Positions 12,501 through 19,599 of a DNA stretch of 21,902 nucleotides are shown here, piece after piece. Origin of the DNA: Acanthaster planci. Taxonomy: Eukaryota > Echinodermata > Asteroidea > Valvatida > Acanthasteridae. The number at the start of each line of letters is the position of its first letter. The stretch's first letter is position 1. Position numbers and translations under genes: made by a program. The stretch is from assembly GCF_001949145.1 (NCBI RefSeq), contig NW_019091518.1, positions 662,203-684,104 of the forward strand. Direction: 5' to 3'. Below the pieces are notes generated by a model. The model was not told the origin of the DNA. It was given only the letters and a program-made list of their open reading frames with translations, and did not search any database.

Positions 12501-15500
12501 GGTGATAAGTGGAGGAAGAATACATACAGGTTCTCAGTATGACAGGTGCATGTACACTTGAAACATTCAACAAATACAAGTATATTTTGAGGACAGTTGG
12601 ACTTCCGGTATATGCTACTACATGTACATTACATATGTGAAGCCTCGGTTGGTCTCAGTGTTGGTGATCAATAGCTGTGCAGGCCCAAACCATTGCGCAT
12701 TAACTTACTGCTGCATAACCAACTTACATGTATATGTACTGTATCTGTCATATGTAACAGTAGCGGTACTTACTAGTGCACAAAGCTAGCACCTTGAATC
12801 CTTGAAATTTATGTACTGAAACATGTGGAAGTTACAAAACAGCATCTGACAATGACTTCACATGAGTCATACTTGTTTACTCGTTCTAGTCATTTATGTA
12901 CACATGTACATGTATGTACACACTGTAGATGGTACAACACCTCCTGAAAACAAACATAGCCTACTGTTTGAAATTTCAAGGTCTTCTTCACTAGCAGTCT
13001 TCTGACAGGGAACATTTTTTTCCCCCAAAGTGATTGTTTTCAGGGCGTGTTGGCAAACATTACTACCCAGAACACCAGTGTGTCTGTTCTCACACTTACT
13101 GATTGGATAGCCCAGTGCAAAGTCATTGCTCTGTGATGAGAAGATGGCAAAGATGCCAGCCTTTCCCAGGTCCATCTTGCGGCTGATGAAGAGAGCGGCA
13201 AAGTAGACCATGACAAAGACCACTGCCTTGGAGATGAAGATGCTACACCAGAACAGCCAGTTGACCTGTACAGAGTGACACGATAGGGAGCACAAGGGTG
13301 TAGAGACCTGTGTGCTGATGGGGGAACAACTGATCCACTGTTCCACTATTATTGGGACCATTCCTTAACTTACACATACATGTACAAGTAGCCATGGTAG
13401 CAGGGTTTCCCATGGGGTACTGATACATGTATGTGTGAGGTGGTTTTAAAAATTTGCCCAAATTTTAGTGCTTAATACAAAAGCGAGTGCTTTTCGAAAA
13501 GCCTTAAACAATCCATATAGTCTAATAGTACATTTACTCCAAATTTCTCCTCTATTAAAAATAAATTGGTCTTGTATTCTGTGTCCTTCCTTATCATTCT
13601 GAATGATTTAAAGCTGATTCATTTCAAAATATCTAACTTATGTTGCTTCGGTTTTCCATCTTTGTCTATTTTAAGTGTGAGGTGGTAAAATTCAACAGAA
13701 AAGCCCGAAGTGATCACTAAAATCAGTAAGGTGGGCCGCCCTACACTTGAATATGCAACGTAAACACTGACATGCAGCATGACGTCCTGCTGCGCCAAAA
13801 AAAAAAAATTTACTTACATCTCGCATAGAGTACATGTACACGTAGGTTTCACCCTTTCCACTTAGTTTGTGTGCATGCGCTAAAATTCGGCAAAGTTGTG
13901 ATCACTTTCTGTTGCTTGTTAAAACGGCGACGCCAGCCAGCAAATGACTATACCAAAATCCATCCTTGTGTAAAGGTTTTCTCAATTCATACCAGAGAAA
14001 TATAATAATGCTTCAGCTTTCATTTTGAGATGTGTTTCTTGTAATAATCATATGAGATATGTGGAGAAAATGGGATGAAAGATGTCTGTGTACATTACAT
14101 TTCCGAACGTTAAAAAGGCTATTTTAAATTTGAAAATTTGAATTATTCTCCAGTTTTTCCACACATGCTGCAAATCTTGATAATTGAAAAGGGTTTGATA
14201 AAGGTTACCATGTTATGTTTAAGTTATTGCGAATTGTCCTTTGTCAGTTGGATAATTTCAATTTTTGGTTTATGTTCGCAAGTGTTCACGTACATGTACA
14301 TGTATACATGTGTACTTTCATCTGCCTGTACTTCATCAACGCGCGTACATACTGTATACATGCATTAAACAGACAAAATAATTCTCATGCAAGATTTTCA
14401 ATTCACAAATAATTTGAAAATACTACCGATGTTTTATCGGGTCTTAAAGCAAACAGCAGTTAATTTTTTTGGGGGGGGATAAACTGGGAAAGACCATGGA
14501 CATATTTTCTTTCAAATCTGATTTTTTTAAGGTCACTTTAATTTTTCAGAATTTGTTTCAAATTTTCTGCAATGGGGTTCATATAATATGGTTAAAAATA
14601 AATTATGGTCTCCATCCGCAAAGAGAAGAGACGGTATGATGTCTGACACGGCCTGTCTTGAAATCCACCGTAAACTGACCAAGTGCGCATGTGCTAACTC
14701 TCAACTACGTGGTGCAGGGGCATGGGAGTGAACATACGAGAGGCCATTTAAAATTTTTAATATTTTTAAATTTCACATTTTTTGGGAAATTGTTTTGACC
14801 CATCCATCCACCCATCAAACCCCATTTTTTTGTTTAAAAAATTGATCTTTTTCATTCAGTTTTTAATCATGCATGGCGCTGGCCATGTTAAATGCCACTT
14901 GGTGAGTGCACATACAAATTCCTGCTACAGCGCTCCCTAATACAATGCTCTTCGGGATATAAAAATTTTATTTTTTGCATTCCAGCTGTTTTCCCATTGA
15001 CTATGTTGGCTACAGCGCTCTCAAATCCAAATATCACGTCTCAGATTAAAACATGCAAAACAACGACATGATTTTCTTTGTATTACGCAGTGATTCATCG
15101 GCTGAAAATCTAAGCAGGATTTTTCCCGCTTTATCTCGTGTGCACAGGGAATATCACGATTGTAAAGTCTTTTTCTAGAGCATTAAAAATCCTGCTTAGA
15201 TTAGAACCTAATAGCAAAAACGATTCAATCAATTCGATTTTCTGATGAAAAACTGAACAAAGCCAGAAAACCTGCCAGAAATTGATCAATATCGCACCCA
15301 TGTACATTTTCAATGGCCCTTGCCACCAAGGCCATTTGTGCACATGCGTGATTATGAATTTATTAGTGATAAGGTCTATTGTGTGGGCATATCCACATAC
15401 ATGTACAGTATTTCCAATGGAATGAAGACCTAATGTATGTATTTACCGTACATGTATGTAGACCTACATGTACACGTACCCCTATGCACATGTACATGAA

Positions 15501-18500
15501 GCTCTAGTCTAGACAACAGATTTGGACACTGCCCACTACAGGTCTATTGAAAACCACCTTCCTTCATTGTGTACAGATACATGTAATTACGGGTAAATCT
15601 GTAATTTGGAACAAAGTTGAAAAAGGTCACACTTAGTAGTTCACAGCAGTCAAAAGATCTATTTCTCTTTCTTTGCTTTCTTTGTTTCAATGAAAAGTAA
15701 TTTCTGATTTGTAACAATTTACCTTGACCAACCCTTTTCAAAAAAATCAAAATCAAAACATCAACAATTCTACAGCCCTTGAGCAAAAATAATTTCTGTT
15801 TATGGTAAATTGCAGCAGAGATTCTGCACTAAGCATGTTTCACAGGTTCGCAAGGAATTTGGGCGAGAAGATACCAGTATTACAAAGGATGTAACCAATA
15901 GGGGGGGGGCATGAAGTGTAGACTTGGTCTAGGGCTAGTCCCTTGCCAAATCACACAAAATCAGGGTACATGTAAATGTCTCTCACATGACTTGACTCAA
16001 GATTCCTAAACGTACCTTATTCAGTTTGACATTGCTAAAGCCTACTAATTGGTCCATGTACACGGAACAGTCCTCAATTGACCAATTTCAATCTGATATT
16101 ACATACACGCTAAGGGGTTAGAGTCAGTTTCTTGTTACAGCCCATGAAAGTTCGGTTGCTATGCCAATCTTTTGAAAGTAAAAAAATGTGTGCTTTTCTC
16201 TCTGAGGTTGGCAATATTTGGCATCAGTGAATTGCCAATTAATAGCTCCTTCACTTGATTGTCTGACAAAAAACTCATTTTGCAGCAATTATTTAACTAC
16301 AATAAATCCACGTCTTGTGTTTCCCTCATTGAAAAGCTACAAAGAGCAGCAATAGTGAGAGAAAATAAACCACAAAAAAGAGAACATGGCACTACTTCCC
16401 AAATTTGGTGTAGATGTGTAGTTGCTGGGGCCTTAAAAGCTGCACACTCATGTACACATCTGTGGATACATGCATGATATTTTTAACAGAACACCTGTAA
16501 AAAAATCTTGTGCAAACCAATTTGTCCTTCCAAAGATGTATGATGACAGAATAGAGTAGCACACTCCAAAAACTGGGTTTTTTTTCACATTTTCACAATA
16601 CCAGTGCTTGCAAAGAAAAAAAAAATAAAAGAAGCAAGTCAACAGGGGAGTTTGAAATATCATGAGGTCTGAGGGTCTAGTAATAATAATAATAATCAGT
16701 TCTTATGTAGCTCATATTACAGAATGTCTCTCTGCACCTATTATGATTGTCTGTGGTAAAGCAGTCTAGAGTGAGTACCAGGCCTAGTCCCAGGCACGTG
16801 TTTATCCAGGTGACAACTTCTTTACATAATCAGGCACCATTATCCATTGGATCCAGTCACCTTGAGACACCTCGCTTCCCATGAGTGAAGCCCAAAGGAA
16901 AAACCTTGTGCAATTTGTTGATCTCCAACAATGGCACGATTATGTAACTGCTGGTGGGCATGAAGAACAAACAGGGGGGGTCGAGTACAGGTAGACAAGG
17001 TTGTGTGTTGAATGGACAGCTAAAATAAACTATTATGAAATAAGGGGCATAAAGAAAGGGGCACTTAACATGCTGAAAGGATCACATGCAACTACATGCA
17101 GGCACATGTACTTGCACGTGCACAGCAGCAGGTGTTCATGTAATATGGTCCAATGTACATACATATATGTACAAGAACATGTAGACACAAGCACTGTAAG
17201 TTAAAAGTCATGTACACTTTGCTTCTCCATGCCATGGTTGTACATTTCTGCAAATAGTTTAGCACCCCAAATATCTTATACTTGTGAATAAGCCTGCAGG
17301 CTGCAGTTTAAATGAATGAAATGCAATTTCTTTTCATTATTGCAGTCCAGACCTGATGGAATAAATTTTGCCTAGGTCAGTTTTGACTCGAAAAACAACA
17401 TCAATTTTTTTAAAGTCTCCGGTTGTGGAGTGCTCAAGGCATGACATAAATGTAAAATTGTCTGGGAAACACGGCTTAAGTGACGGTAACTAAGTCTTAG
17501 TTGCCCCTTTTGGTGCCATACAAAAATGAGTTCACAAAAGATGCAAGCATTGTTAGCCACTTCCCCTGCAGTTTTATTTTTTGGCTGAAACTTTGACTTA
17601 ACAACATGGGAAGATGCTATATATATCCACTTTAAAATGCAATCACACATGCCACAAACGAAATTTACCGCATTGCTATCAGTTTGCAGCATCCAGAGCT
17701 CAGTATTTGCCGCGTTTGGCAGACAGCCAATTTCAACCATAACAGACTTCCCAGCCACCATGTGAGACCGGATGTACATGTACATGTAGTACATGCATGT
17801 CTGCCATCTTGGCACCTTAGGAACAGTGGGTATTTTTAATGTGTCAGCCACCATATTAAAACCGAGTCAATTAAACGTTCTGTCCTCTGGTGTGAACTGG
17901 TTAGAGAGTGGAATGGCTGAAAATCCTAGGAATCTGTTTGAAGCACTCTAGCATGTGACATGCCATAGTTTTGGAAGCCTCAATTTGATTTAGACTTGGC
18001 TGAAGGTGTTAAAATGTGCATGTACATGATGTACGTACATTGTACAATGAAGTAAACTTTAATACATGTACATAGTTCTTTATATGAGGTACAGTACTAC
18101 ACTCTCTAATGTGACCTACACATTAAGAACTGTCAGAACAATGGCCTAAAGACGAACAAATTCCTCTGCTTTCAAAAAGTGAATGAACTGATTAAGAGGC
18201 TTGAGCTTGAAGGAAAATGTACATTTCATGCTTGAATCATACTGCACTAACGAAACAAGCCTAAGATTTATGTACCCAGGGGTCCAAGAAAACATGCAAA
18301 AGACTCTTACCAGTAAATCCTTCTAGTTTTATAATACACAGTACATAGAGGCTGTCAAGTTATAGGGTATTCATATCACAAGTACCTTTTTTGAAAATAA
18401 ACAAAAGTTTATTTATATTTTAAAGTTTCCTCCCCCTGATATGGTCAAATAACCTCCAAAACACAAACCCTTTGTCCATCCCTAGATGTCGTACAAACAG

Positions 18501-19599
18501 AACATAAGCAGTGCTATCCCATTTTCAGTAAACTTATTGAATGCGACTTGATTGTTGGAATCTTTTTTTTTTTTTAATTTGCAAGTTTGTTGTTTTCTGT
18601 GTGTAACTGTGCAGTATTAGTCTGTTTGTTTTTATCTAAGCTTTTTGTTATTTAATATCTTAGTTTTATATGATTTTTAATTAATTTTTCTTCCAATTTA
18701 CTTATAAATGTTTTCACTTTTCTTTTTAATACGCTGATTGTAAACTTGCCCTCAATTCAGCCCTTGGGCTGCGATAGTAAAGTTCAATAAACCAGAATAA
18801 ATAAAATAAATAAAACATTTTTTGATGATTGACAGATTTTGACTTCTTTACTGCCGTTTGTGTCATTGTACCGGTTATTATTATTGTTAATCATTTGACC
18901 ATCACAACAACAAAACATTACAAAATTGCACAAAACGTACGTATTCCTCCATGAATAAACAAACCAACAACAAAAAAGTAGCGGGGACCAGGGACGAAAA
19001 TCCGAATACAAGACATGACAAATGACTGTTATGTGGGTCTGGGATTGCAATAGTAAAATGAATTACTATTCTATTTTTCCCACGGGTATGCAGCCCTGCA
19101 CATAACAGTAACCAGAGACATTACCGTTTAAAACCCTAACAGTCCCAAATCATCCAATTTCAATGTGATTTTATATACACCCTTGGGGGTTAGGGTTTTT
19201 ACAGAAGCTTTTACCCAAATACATGTTTTTAAGTTCCAAACGGTCACCCATGTTGCTAAAAATGACAAAACTCCAAATGAACAATTCTTTAATCAAGCGG
19301 TGGATGGGGCGGTTTCTTTTTACCCTTGGCCTCAAATATAGTTTGCCTTTGTTCATGAATATTCTTGCAGTAGGCCTATTACCCACCTTTGAGAAGTCCA
19401 TTTCCACCATGGATTTGAACACCAGCGCCGGCAAGGCAAAGTAAGTGACATAGTTGCCCAAACCTTTGGAATTGGCGGGTGAGATGACTTTGGTGCGGCC
19501 AGCCACGTAGCCCAGGAGAATGATACCGAAGCATTCTAGGATAGCTGGGTACAGGTCATTGAAGGCATTGCTTGTGGGTGGGTGAGTGGAATTATGCAT
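309..19599 (-). CDS. GPR155: GPR155/LYCHOS-like lysosomal cholesterol-sensing protein, 11 coding exons, 3' end outside window
   Basis: Coding segments are 19599-19387, 13265-13100, 12282-12128, 10907-10666, 9531-9363, 6907-6752, 3888-3805, 3281-3076, 2233-2137, 1274-1091 and 550-309 (1914 nt, 638 codons, no internal stop). Each junction has GT and AG, and the phases 0,1,0,2,0,0,0,2,0,1,0 match across introns. The product aligns from end to end with human GPR155/LYCHOS as I remember it (about 870 residues): a PIN-like transporter domain, then GPCR-like helices, then a long cytoplasmic loop. In vertebrates this lysosomal membrane protein binds cholesterol and acts on GATOR1 to promote mTORC1 signalling. 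The remaining helices and the DEP domain (about 230 residues in human) should lie left of position 1. Gene identity is very likely; the function in this animal is inferred from the family. Confidence 0.93.
551..1090 (-). other. Intron 10
   Basis: 540 bp between exons 10 and 11, with an acceptor at 551-553 (CTG on the plus strand). Open frames on the plus strand here run antisense through exon 10 and have no family match. I see no repeat. Confidence 0.8.
1091..1274 (-). CDS. GPR155: Exon 10: helix and first half of the cytoplasmic effector loop
   Basis: This exon encodes residues 497-557 and the first base of codon 558. The acceptor is CTCTATTCAG before CTTGTAGCG; the donor is GCGCAAG|GTAGGG, phase 1. 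It starts with a helix (LVASVVVLGINFIIAVTALIV, 497-517) and passes into a basic juxtamembrane stretch (HRKDRYRH). It then enters a serine/acid-rich segment (VESSTENTGSSDGDSETDRM). In human LYCHOS the loop at this position is the LED, the segment described as binding GATOR1. The loop here has little residue identity to human; only its place, charge and low complexity correspond. Confidence 0.9.
1275..2136 (-). other. Intron 9
   Basis: 862 bp. AT-rich sequence with no recognisable exon, repeat or RNA gene. A pair of overlapping 64-70 codon frames on both strands at about 1579-1798 has no coding character. Confidence 0.75.
2137..2233 (-). CDS. GPR155: Exon 9: short exon, GPCR-like helix and lumenal loop
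   Basis: This exon encodes residues 464-496 in 97 nt. The acceptor is GTTTGCCAG, and the first G completes the alanine codon to give GWAVPALL (human GWGIPALL). The donor is TTGCAG|GTAAAT, phase 0; this is the weakest donor of the gene, with A instead of G at +5. The helix VPALLVALIVV is followed by a loop APPMYVITGENGVFQYGNLQ, which corresponds to the loop before human FFYGKEQM. The match is short, but the position, phase and the GW.VPALL junction make it convincing. Confidence 0.88.
2234..3075 (-). other. Intron 8, with a piggyBac-like MITE
   Basis: 842 bp. It holds the 190-bp MITE at 2331-2520 and a poly-T tract at about 2758-2774 (a poly-A on the transcribed strand). The rest shows no structure. 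Confidence 0.75.
2331..2520. mobile_element. piggyBac-like non-autonomous element (MITE), copy 1
   Basis: 190 bp bounded by TTAA on both sides (2327-2330 and 2521-2524). The terminal inverted repeats are CCCCTTCATACCGGGA at the left and, read in reverse complement, CCCCTTCACGCCGTGA at the right. A TTAA target with ends starting CCC is typical of the piggyBac superfamily. There is no transposase; the frames inside are too short. A second, longer element with the same ends lies at 4118-4527. The superfamily call rests only on ends and target site. Confidence 0.65.
3076..3281 (-). CDS. GPR155: Exon 8: GPCR-like helices
   Basis: This exon encodes residues 396-463 and two bases of alanine 464. 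The acceptor CCCACCTGCAG precedes CTGTTGGCC; the donor is TGGGC|GTAAGT, phase 2. It contains LLASIGIVLTGTV, then VMILKSVVLLFGVFSTRCWA, ALLAMALCML, an arginine-rich turn (RCRSLCSVLRLRL) and FYIYGWA. Human reads LYSTYLWTGLLAISLFLLKKRERVQ and then SGWGIPALL, so the W-x-x-LLA pattern and the final GW are kept. Overall identity is lower than in the transporter half, as is usual for this domain. Confidence 0.9.
3282..3804 (-). other. Intron 7
   Basis: 523 bp between exons 7 and 8. Two CACGTG hexamers lie close together at about 3443-3458, probably by chance. No exon or repeat seen. Confidence 0.75.
3805..3888 (-). CDS. GPR155: Exon 7: short exon, GPCR-like helix and loop
   Basis: This 84-nt exon (residues 368-395) is too small to show as a long open frame; I found it by aligning to the family. 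The acceptor is CTTTTTCCTAG before GTCTGG and the donor CACAG|GTAAGT, phase 0 at both ends. It encodes VWILLVFILSKRF, a short loop NPIPHHFTFH, and LVVAQ. Human has SLAILLLSKKYKQLPHMLTTNLLIAQ. Because both phases are 0 and the length divides by three, skipping it would keep the frame but remove 28 residues spanning a helix and loop. Confidence 0.9.
4118..4527. mobile_element. piggyBac-like non-autonomous element, copy 2
   Basis: About 410 bp with the same ends as the element at 2331-2520. The left end is CCCCTTCGCGCCGGGA and the right end, reverse complemented, is CCCCTTGATGACGGGA. The right flank is TTAA (4528-4531); the left flank is ATAA (4114-4117), one substitution from TTAA. The interior does not visibly match copy 1, so the two share ends but not bodies. 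There is no intact coding frame of transposase type. Confidence 0.55.
6308..6408. repeat. 12-bp minisatellite (TGGTCTTGTCCA)n
   Basis: About eight head-to-tail copies of TGGTCTTGTSCA with the S position alternating between C and G. They decay at the right end (TGGTCTTGTGTC, then an 11-bp copy). Because the unit is a multiple of three, open frames with tandem QDHG or HGLV peptides run through it on both strands. It is inside intron 6 and these frames are not coding. Confidence 0.9.
6752..6907 (-). CDS. GPR155: Exon 6: last transporter helix and linker to the GPCR-like domain
   Basis: This exon encodes residues 316-367. The acceptor is TTGTTTTCAG before ATTGCATCG; the donor is TGCTGT|GTGAGT, phase 0. 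IASSMVLCTFASAPMMFITA aligns with human ITSGMVISTFVSAPIMYVSA. A polar linker (LPVQSSAETQYLLST) leads into the hydrophobic VMVDVGCVGIACC. That helix is completed by the next exon and begins the GPCR-like part. The intron between exons 6 and 7 (2.9 kb) is near the domain border, as expected for a fusion of two ancestral modules. That last point is inference. Confidence 0.93.
7172..7425. repeat. Foldback repeat with arms of about 75-80 bp
   Basis: The arm at 7172-7250 is the imperfect inverted copy of 7351-7425. The best blocks are AACAATTTGAATTC (left) against GAATTCAAATTGTT (right), and CCTCATGATTCAGGG against CCCTGAATCATGAGG, both perfect. The spacer is about 100 bp. Transcribed as part of intron 5, it would form a hairpin of dozens of base pairs. 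It may be a foldback MITE; I could not identify terminal motifs or a target duplication. Confidence 0.75.
7627..8190. repeat. Diverged tandem duplication, unit about 300 bp
   Basis: 7627-7925 and 7930-8190 share an ordered series of blocks. These are CAGCTGG or AAGCTGG, GACCCCAAAATGCCTCT against ACCCCAAAATACCTCT, TTTTTCAGA followed by GGGAAAA, GTGGACTTCTTTTGTGCA against GTGGACATCTTTTGTTCA, and GTCCACACTATGTATG against GTCCACACTAGGTATG. Matching blocks are offset by 301 to 312 bp. The plus-strand frame at 7485-7919 runs through the first unit but is broken in the second, so it is not a conserved gene. Confidence 0.75.
8182..8356. repeat. Dispersed repeat A, copy 1 (partner at 10391-10552)
   Basis: Shares with 10391-10552, in order, CACTAGTCAA, a GGCAYCCAGT block, AAATGTTTCA, AATGAAxGTTARCCA, then a CCYAAG...CTGAAA...ATCACTTTCTAAAA-like tail. 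It follows directly on the tandem duplication. The match is diverged and gapped but collinear. Family unknown to me. Confidence 0.55.
8618..8736. mobile_element. PIF/Harbinger-like MITE, complete
   Basis: A 119-bp element flanked by TTA (8615-8617 and 8737-8739). The ends are GGCCGTGTCCGAA and, reverse complemented, GGCTGCATCCGAA. A three-base TTA duplication with GGC/GGG-type ends is the usual PIF/Harbinger arrangement. The centre has its own inverted pair (CTAGGTCT and AGACCTAG). A relative without a left end lies at 15371-15536. Non-coding; transposase would be supplied elsewhere. Confidence 0.7.
9363..9531 (-). CDS. GPR155: Exon 5: transporter domain, lumenal glycosylated loop
   Basis: This exon encodes residues 259-315. 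The acceptor TTTCTCTGTCAG supplies the G completing the leucine codon; the donor is GACGTG|GTAGGT, phase 0. IMMPLVTRQVV is followed by a loop with two overlapping N-glycosylation sequons (NDT and NLT, residues about 278-283). Human LYCHOS has NHT in the equivalent loop, so glycosylation of this lumenal loop appears conserved. Next come SSYGFLYGTIPTAPSVYMFA and TLFGQSEDV, matching human SNYAFLYGVFPVAPGVAIFA. This FLYG..P.AP element is a strong family marker. Confidence 0.94.
10391..10552. repeat. Dispersed repeat A, copy 2
   Basis: Collinear with 8182-8356 in the same orientation (see that entry for shared blocks). Here the copy is not next to the 300-bp duplication, so it is a mobile or dispersed unit rather than part of the tandem array. 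Confidence 0.55.
10566..10634 (-). repeat. CCCAA-type tract; G-quadruplex motif on the transcribed strand
   Basis: The plus strand has a degenerate CCAAC/CCCAA run. From 10612 to 10634 it has five CCC triplets separated by two-base gaps. On the pre-mRNA strand this is five GGG runs with two-nucleotide loops, a textbook G-quadruplex pattern, beginning about 31 nt after the exon 4 donor. GGG runs just downstream of a 5' splice site are also known splicing enhancers. Whether it folds in vivo is inference. Confidence 0.75.
10666..10907 (-). CDS. GPR155: Exon 4: transporter domain, second half
   Basis: This exon encodes residues 179-258 and two bases of leucine 259. The acceptor is CTCACCCCAG before ATTGGCCAT; the donor is AAGCT|GTGAGT, phase 2. 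It carries TNPIIIMVVLGIVGNFAF (compare human QNPIVFMVFIGIAFNFIL), a short loop with MPTVITDFLSVLADSFSATA, the helix ALFFLGIGMVGKM (human ALFYLGLTMVGKI) and APMLLIGCKL. These are two to three membrane segments separated by short loops, as in the family. Intron 4 begins with a G-quadruplex-type run about 31 nt after the donor, listed separately. Confidence 0.94.
10908..12127 (-). other. Intron 3
   Basis: 1.22 kb. The left part is the hAT-like element at 10949-11244. 11245-12127 is AT-rich, with a 75-codon plus-strand frame of no coding character and nothing else that I recognise. Confidence 0.75.
10949..11244. mobile_element. hAT-like non-autonomous element
   Basis: It begins CAGGGTTCCTGCG and ends with CGTGGGAAGCCC, whose reverse complement GGGCTTCCCACG matches the start. 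CAGGGTTCC-type ends are common in hAT elements. The flanks TATGTAAT (10941-10948) and CATGTAAT (11245-11252) agree at 7 of 8 bases, fitting an 8-bp target duplication. Inside, TCCATGACTTTTCC recurs in several spaced copies. The right boundary is uncertain by a few bases because the last terminal bases are changed. Confidence 0.6.
12128..12282 (-). CDS. GPR155: Exon 3: transporter helix ending in a basic loop
   Basis: This exon encodes residues 127-178. The acceptor has a strong pyrimidine tract (TTTCCCTCTTGCAG), and the two first bases complete the isoleucine codon opened by exon 2. The donor is GCCATG|GTGAGC, phase 0. SYLYLMAPISLAILNPIGF (from residue 139) matches human QYIYLVAPISLMMLNPIGF, and is followed by EIQRNRQATRRRSRL. 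The eight basic residues in this last stretch fit a cytosolic loop. The loop is more arginine-rich than the human one, which has lysines and asparagines. I see no frameshift or break. Confidence 0.93.
12283..13099 (-). other. Intron 2
   Basis: 817 bp. It includes a TACATG-rich tract at about 12896-12922. The frame reading through from exon 2 leftward (to 12894) is intronic. No other structure. Confidence 0.75.
13100..13265 (-). CDS. GPR155: Exon 2: transporter domain with the SQSNDFALGYP signature
   Basis: This exon encodes residues 72-126 plus one base of codon 127. The acceptor is CTGTACAG before GTCAACTGG, and the donor is ATCA|GTAAGT (phase 1). It continues exon 1 (MDFSK then VNWLFW, compare human NFSNVDWSF). 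It holds one long hydrophobic helix (about 76-97), a basic turn (SRKMDLGKAG) and the signature SQSNDFALGYP at residues 115-125, nearly identical to human TQSNDFALGYP. In PIN-type carriers a conserved polar stretch of this kind lies in the crossover region of the carrier fold. The open frame to the right of 13265 is intron. Confidence 0.93.
14288..14315. repeat. TACATG tract
   Basis: Self-complementary run of ACGTACATG, TACATG and ATACATGTGTAC units. It is one of about ten such tracts in the window. Confidence 0.8.
15107..15202. repeat. Perfect 18-bp inverted repeat with 60-bp loop
   Basis: AATCTAAGCAGGATTTTT at 15107-15124 is the exact reverse complement of 15185-15202. The loop is 60 bp. 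There are no flanking duplications or transposon ends that I recognise. It can form a hairpin in intron 1 RNA; the stem is shorter and the loop longer than in a typical animal microRNA precursor. Confidence 0.8.
15371..15536. mobile_element. Degenerate Harbinger-like MITE with TACATG insertions
   Basis: Relative of the 8618-8736 element. It shares AGGTCTATTGT, ATTTCCAATGGA.TGAAGACCTA, AGCTCTAG.....AGACAACAGATT and a decayed right end (TGGACACTGCC). The left end is lost. Three TACATG-rich blocks, at about 15397-15409, 15433-15460 and 15467-15499, are present here and absent from the shorter copy. Confidence 0.6.
16065..16124. repeat. Dispersed repeat B, copy 1 (partner at 19136-19196)
   Basis: Shares with 19136-19196, without large gaps, AACAGTCC, CCAATTTCAAT, TGAT.TTA.ATACAC and GGGGTTAG. 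I estimate three quarters or more identical by eye. Family unknown; too short to classify. Confidence 0.6.
16680..16740. repeat. AAT microsatellite with possible SINE/MITE remnant
   Basis: Five TAA/AAT units lead into CAGTTCTTATGTAGCTCATATTACAG. The pattern (an AAT run joined to a TTATRTAGCKCATAT-like motif) resembles dispersed short repeats seen in other animal genomes. That resemblance is from memory and not tested. Confidence 0.35.
17772..17799. repeat. TACATG tract
   Basis: GATGTACATG, TACATGTAG and TACATGCATG in a row. It falls inside a 160-codon minus-strand frame (17372-17854) that I reject as a gene. Confidence 0.8.
18540..18815 (+). mobile_element. Possible 3' tail of a non-LTR retrotransposon
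   Basis: A T-rich 3' UTR-like stretch is followed by CAGCCCTTGGGCTGCG, AGTTCAATAAA and a simple AATAA/AAATAA tail at about 18796-18815. An AATAAA signal followed by such a tail is how 5'-truncated LINE or SINE copies end. No reverse transcriptase frame is present, so this would be only a tail. Confidence 0.3.
19136..19196. repeat. Dispersed repeat B, copy 2
   Basis: Partner of 16065-16124 in the same orientation. This copy is also flanked by an inverted pair, AAAACCCTAAC on the left (about 19131) and GTTAGGGTTTT on the right (about 19189), which may be element ends. Confidence 0.6.

Larger units (their letters stand above)
13266..19386 (-). other. Intron 1 (6.1 kb), repeat-rich
   Basis: The largest intron. 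It contains TACATG tracts, a perfect 18-bp inverted repeat (15107-15202), a degenerate Harbinger-like copy (15371-15536), dispersed repeat B (16065 and 19136), an AAT microsatellite with a possible SINE remnant (16680-16740) and a possible LINE tail (18540-18815). The other stretches (13266-15100, 16130-16680, 16740-18530, 18820-19130) show no exon or RNA gene that I can support. Confidence 0.75.

Noticed and set aside
12894-13361. 155-codon minus-strand frame taken as one long exon
   Set aside because: Only 13100-13265 aligns to the family. Consensus acceptor and donor mark the true exon limits and the rest is intron.
17372-17854. 160-codon minus-strand open frame in intron 1
   Set aside because: It contains a TACATG tract (peptide YMYMYI), has no recognisable domain and no splice context. 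It is probably a chance frame or decayed repeat.
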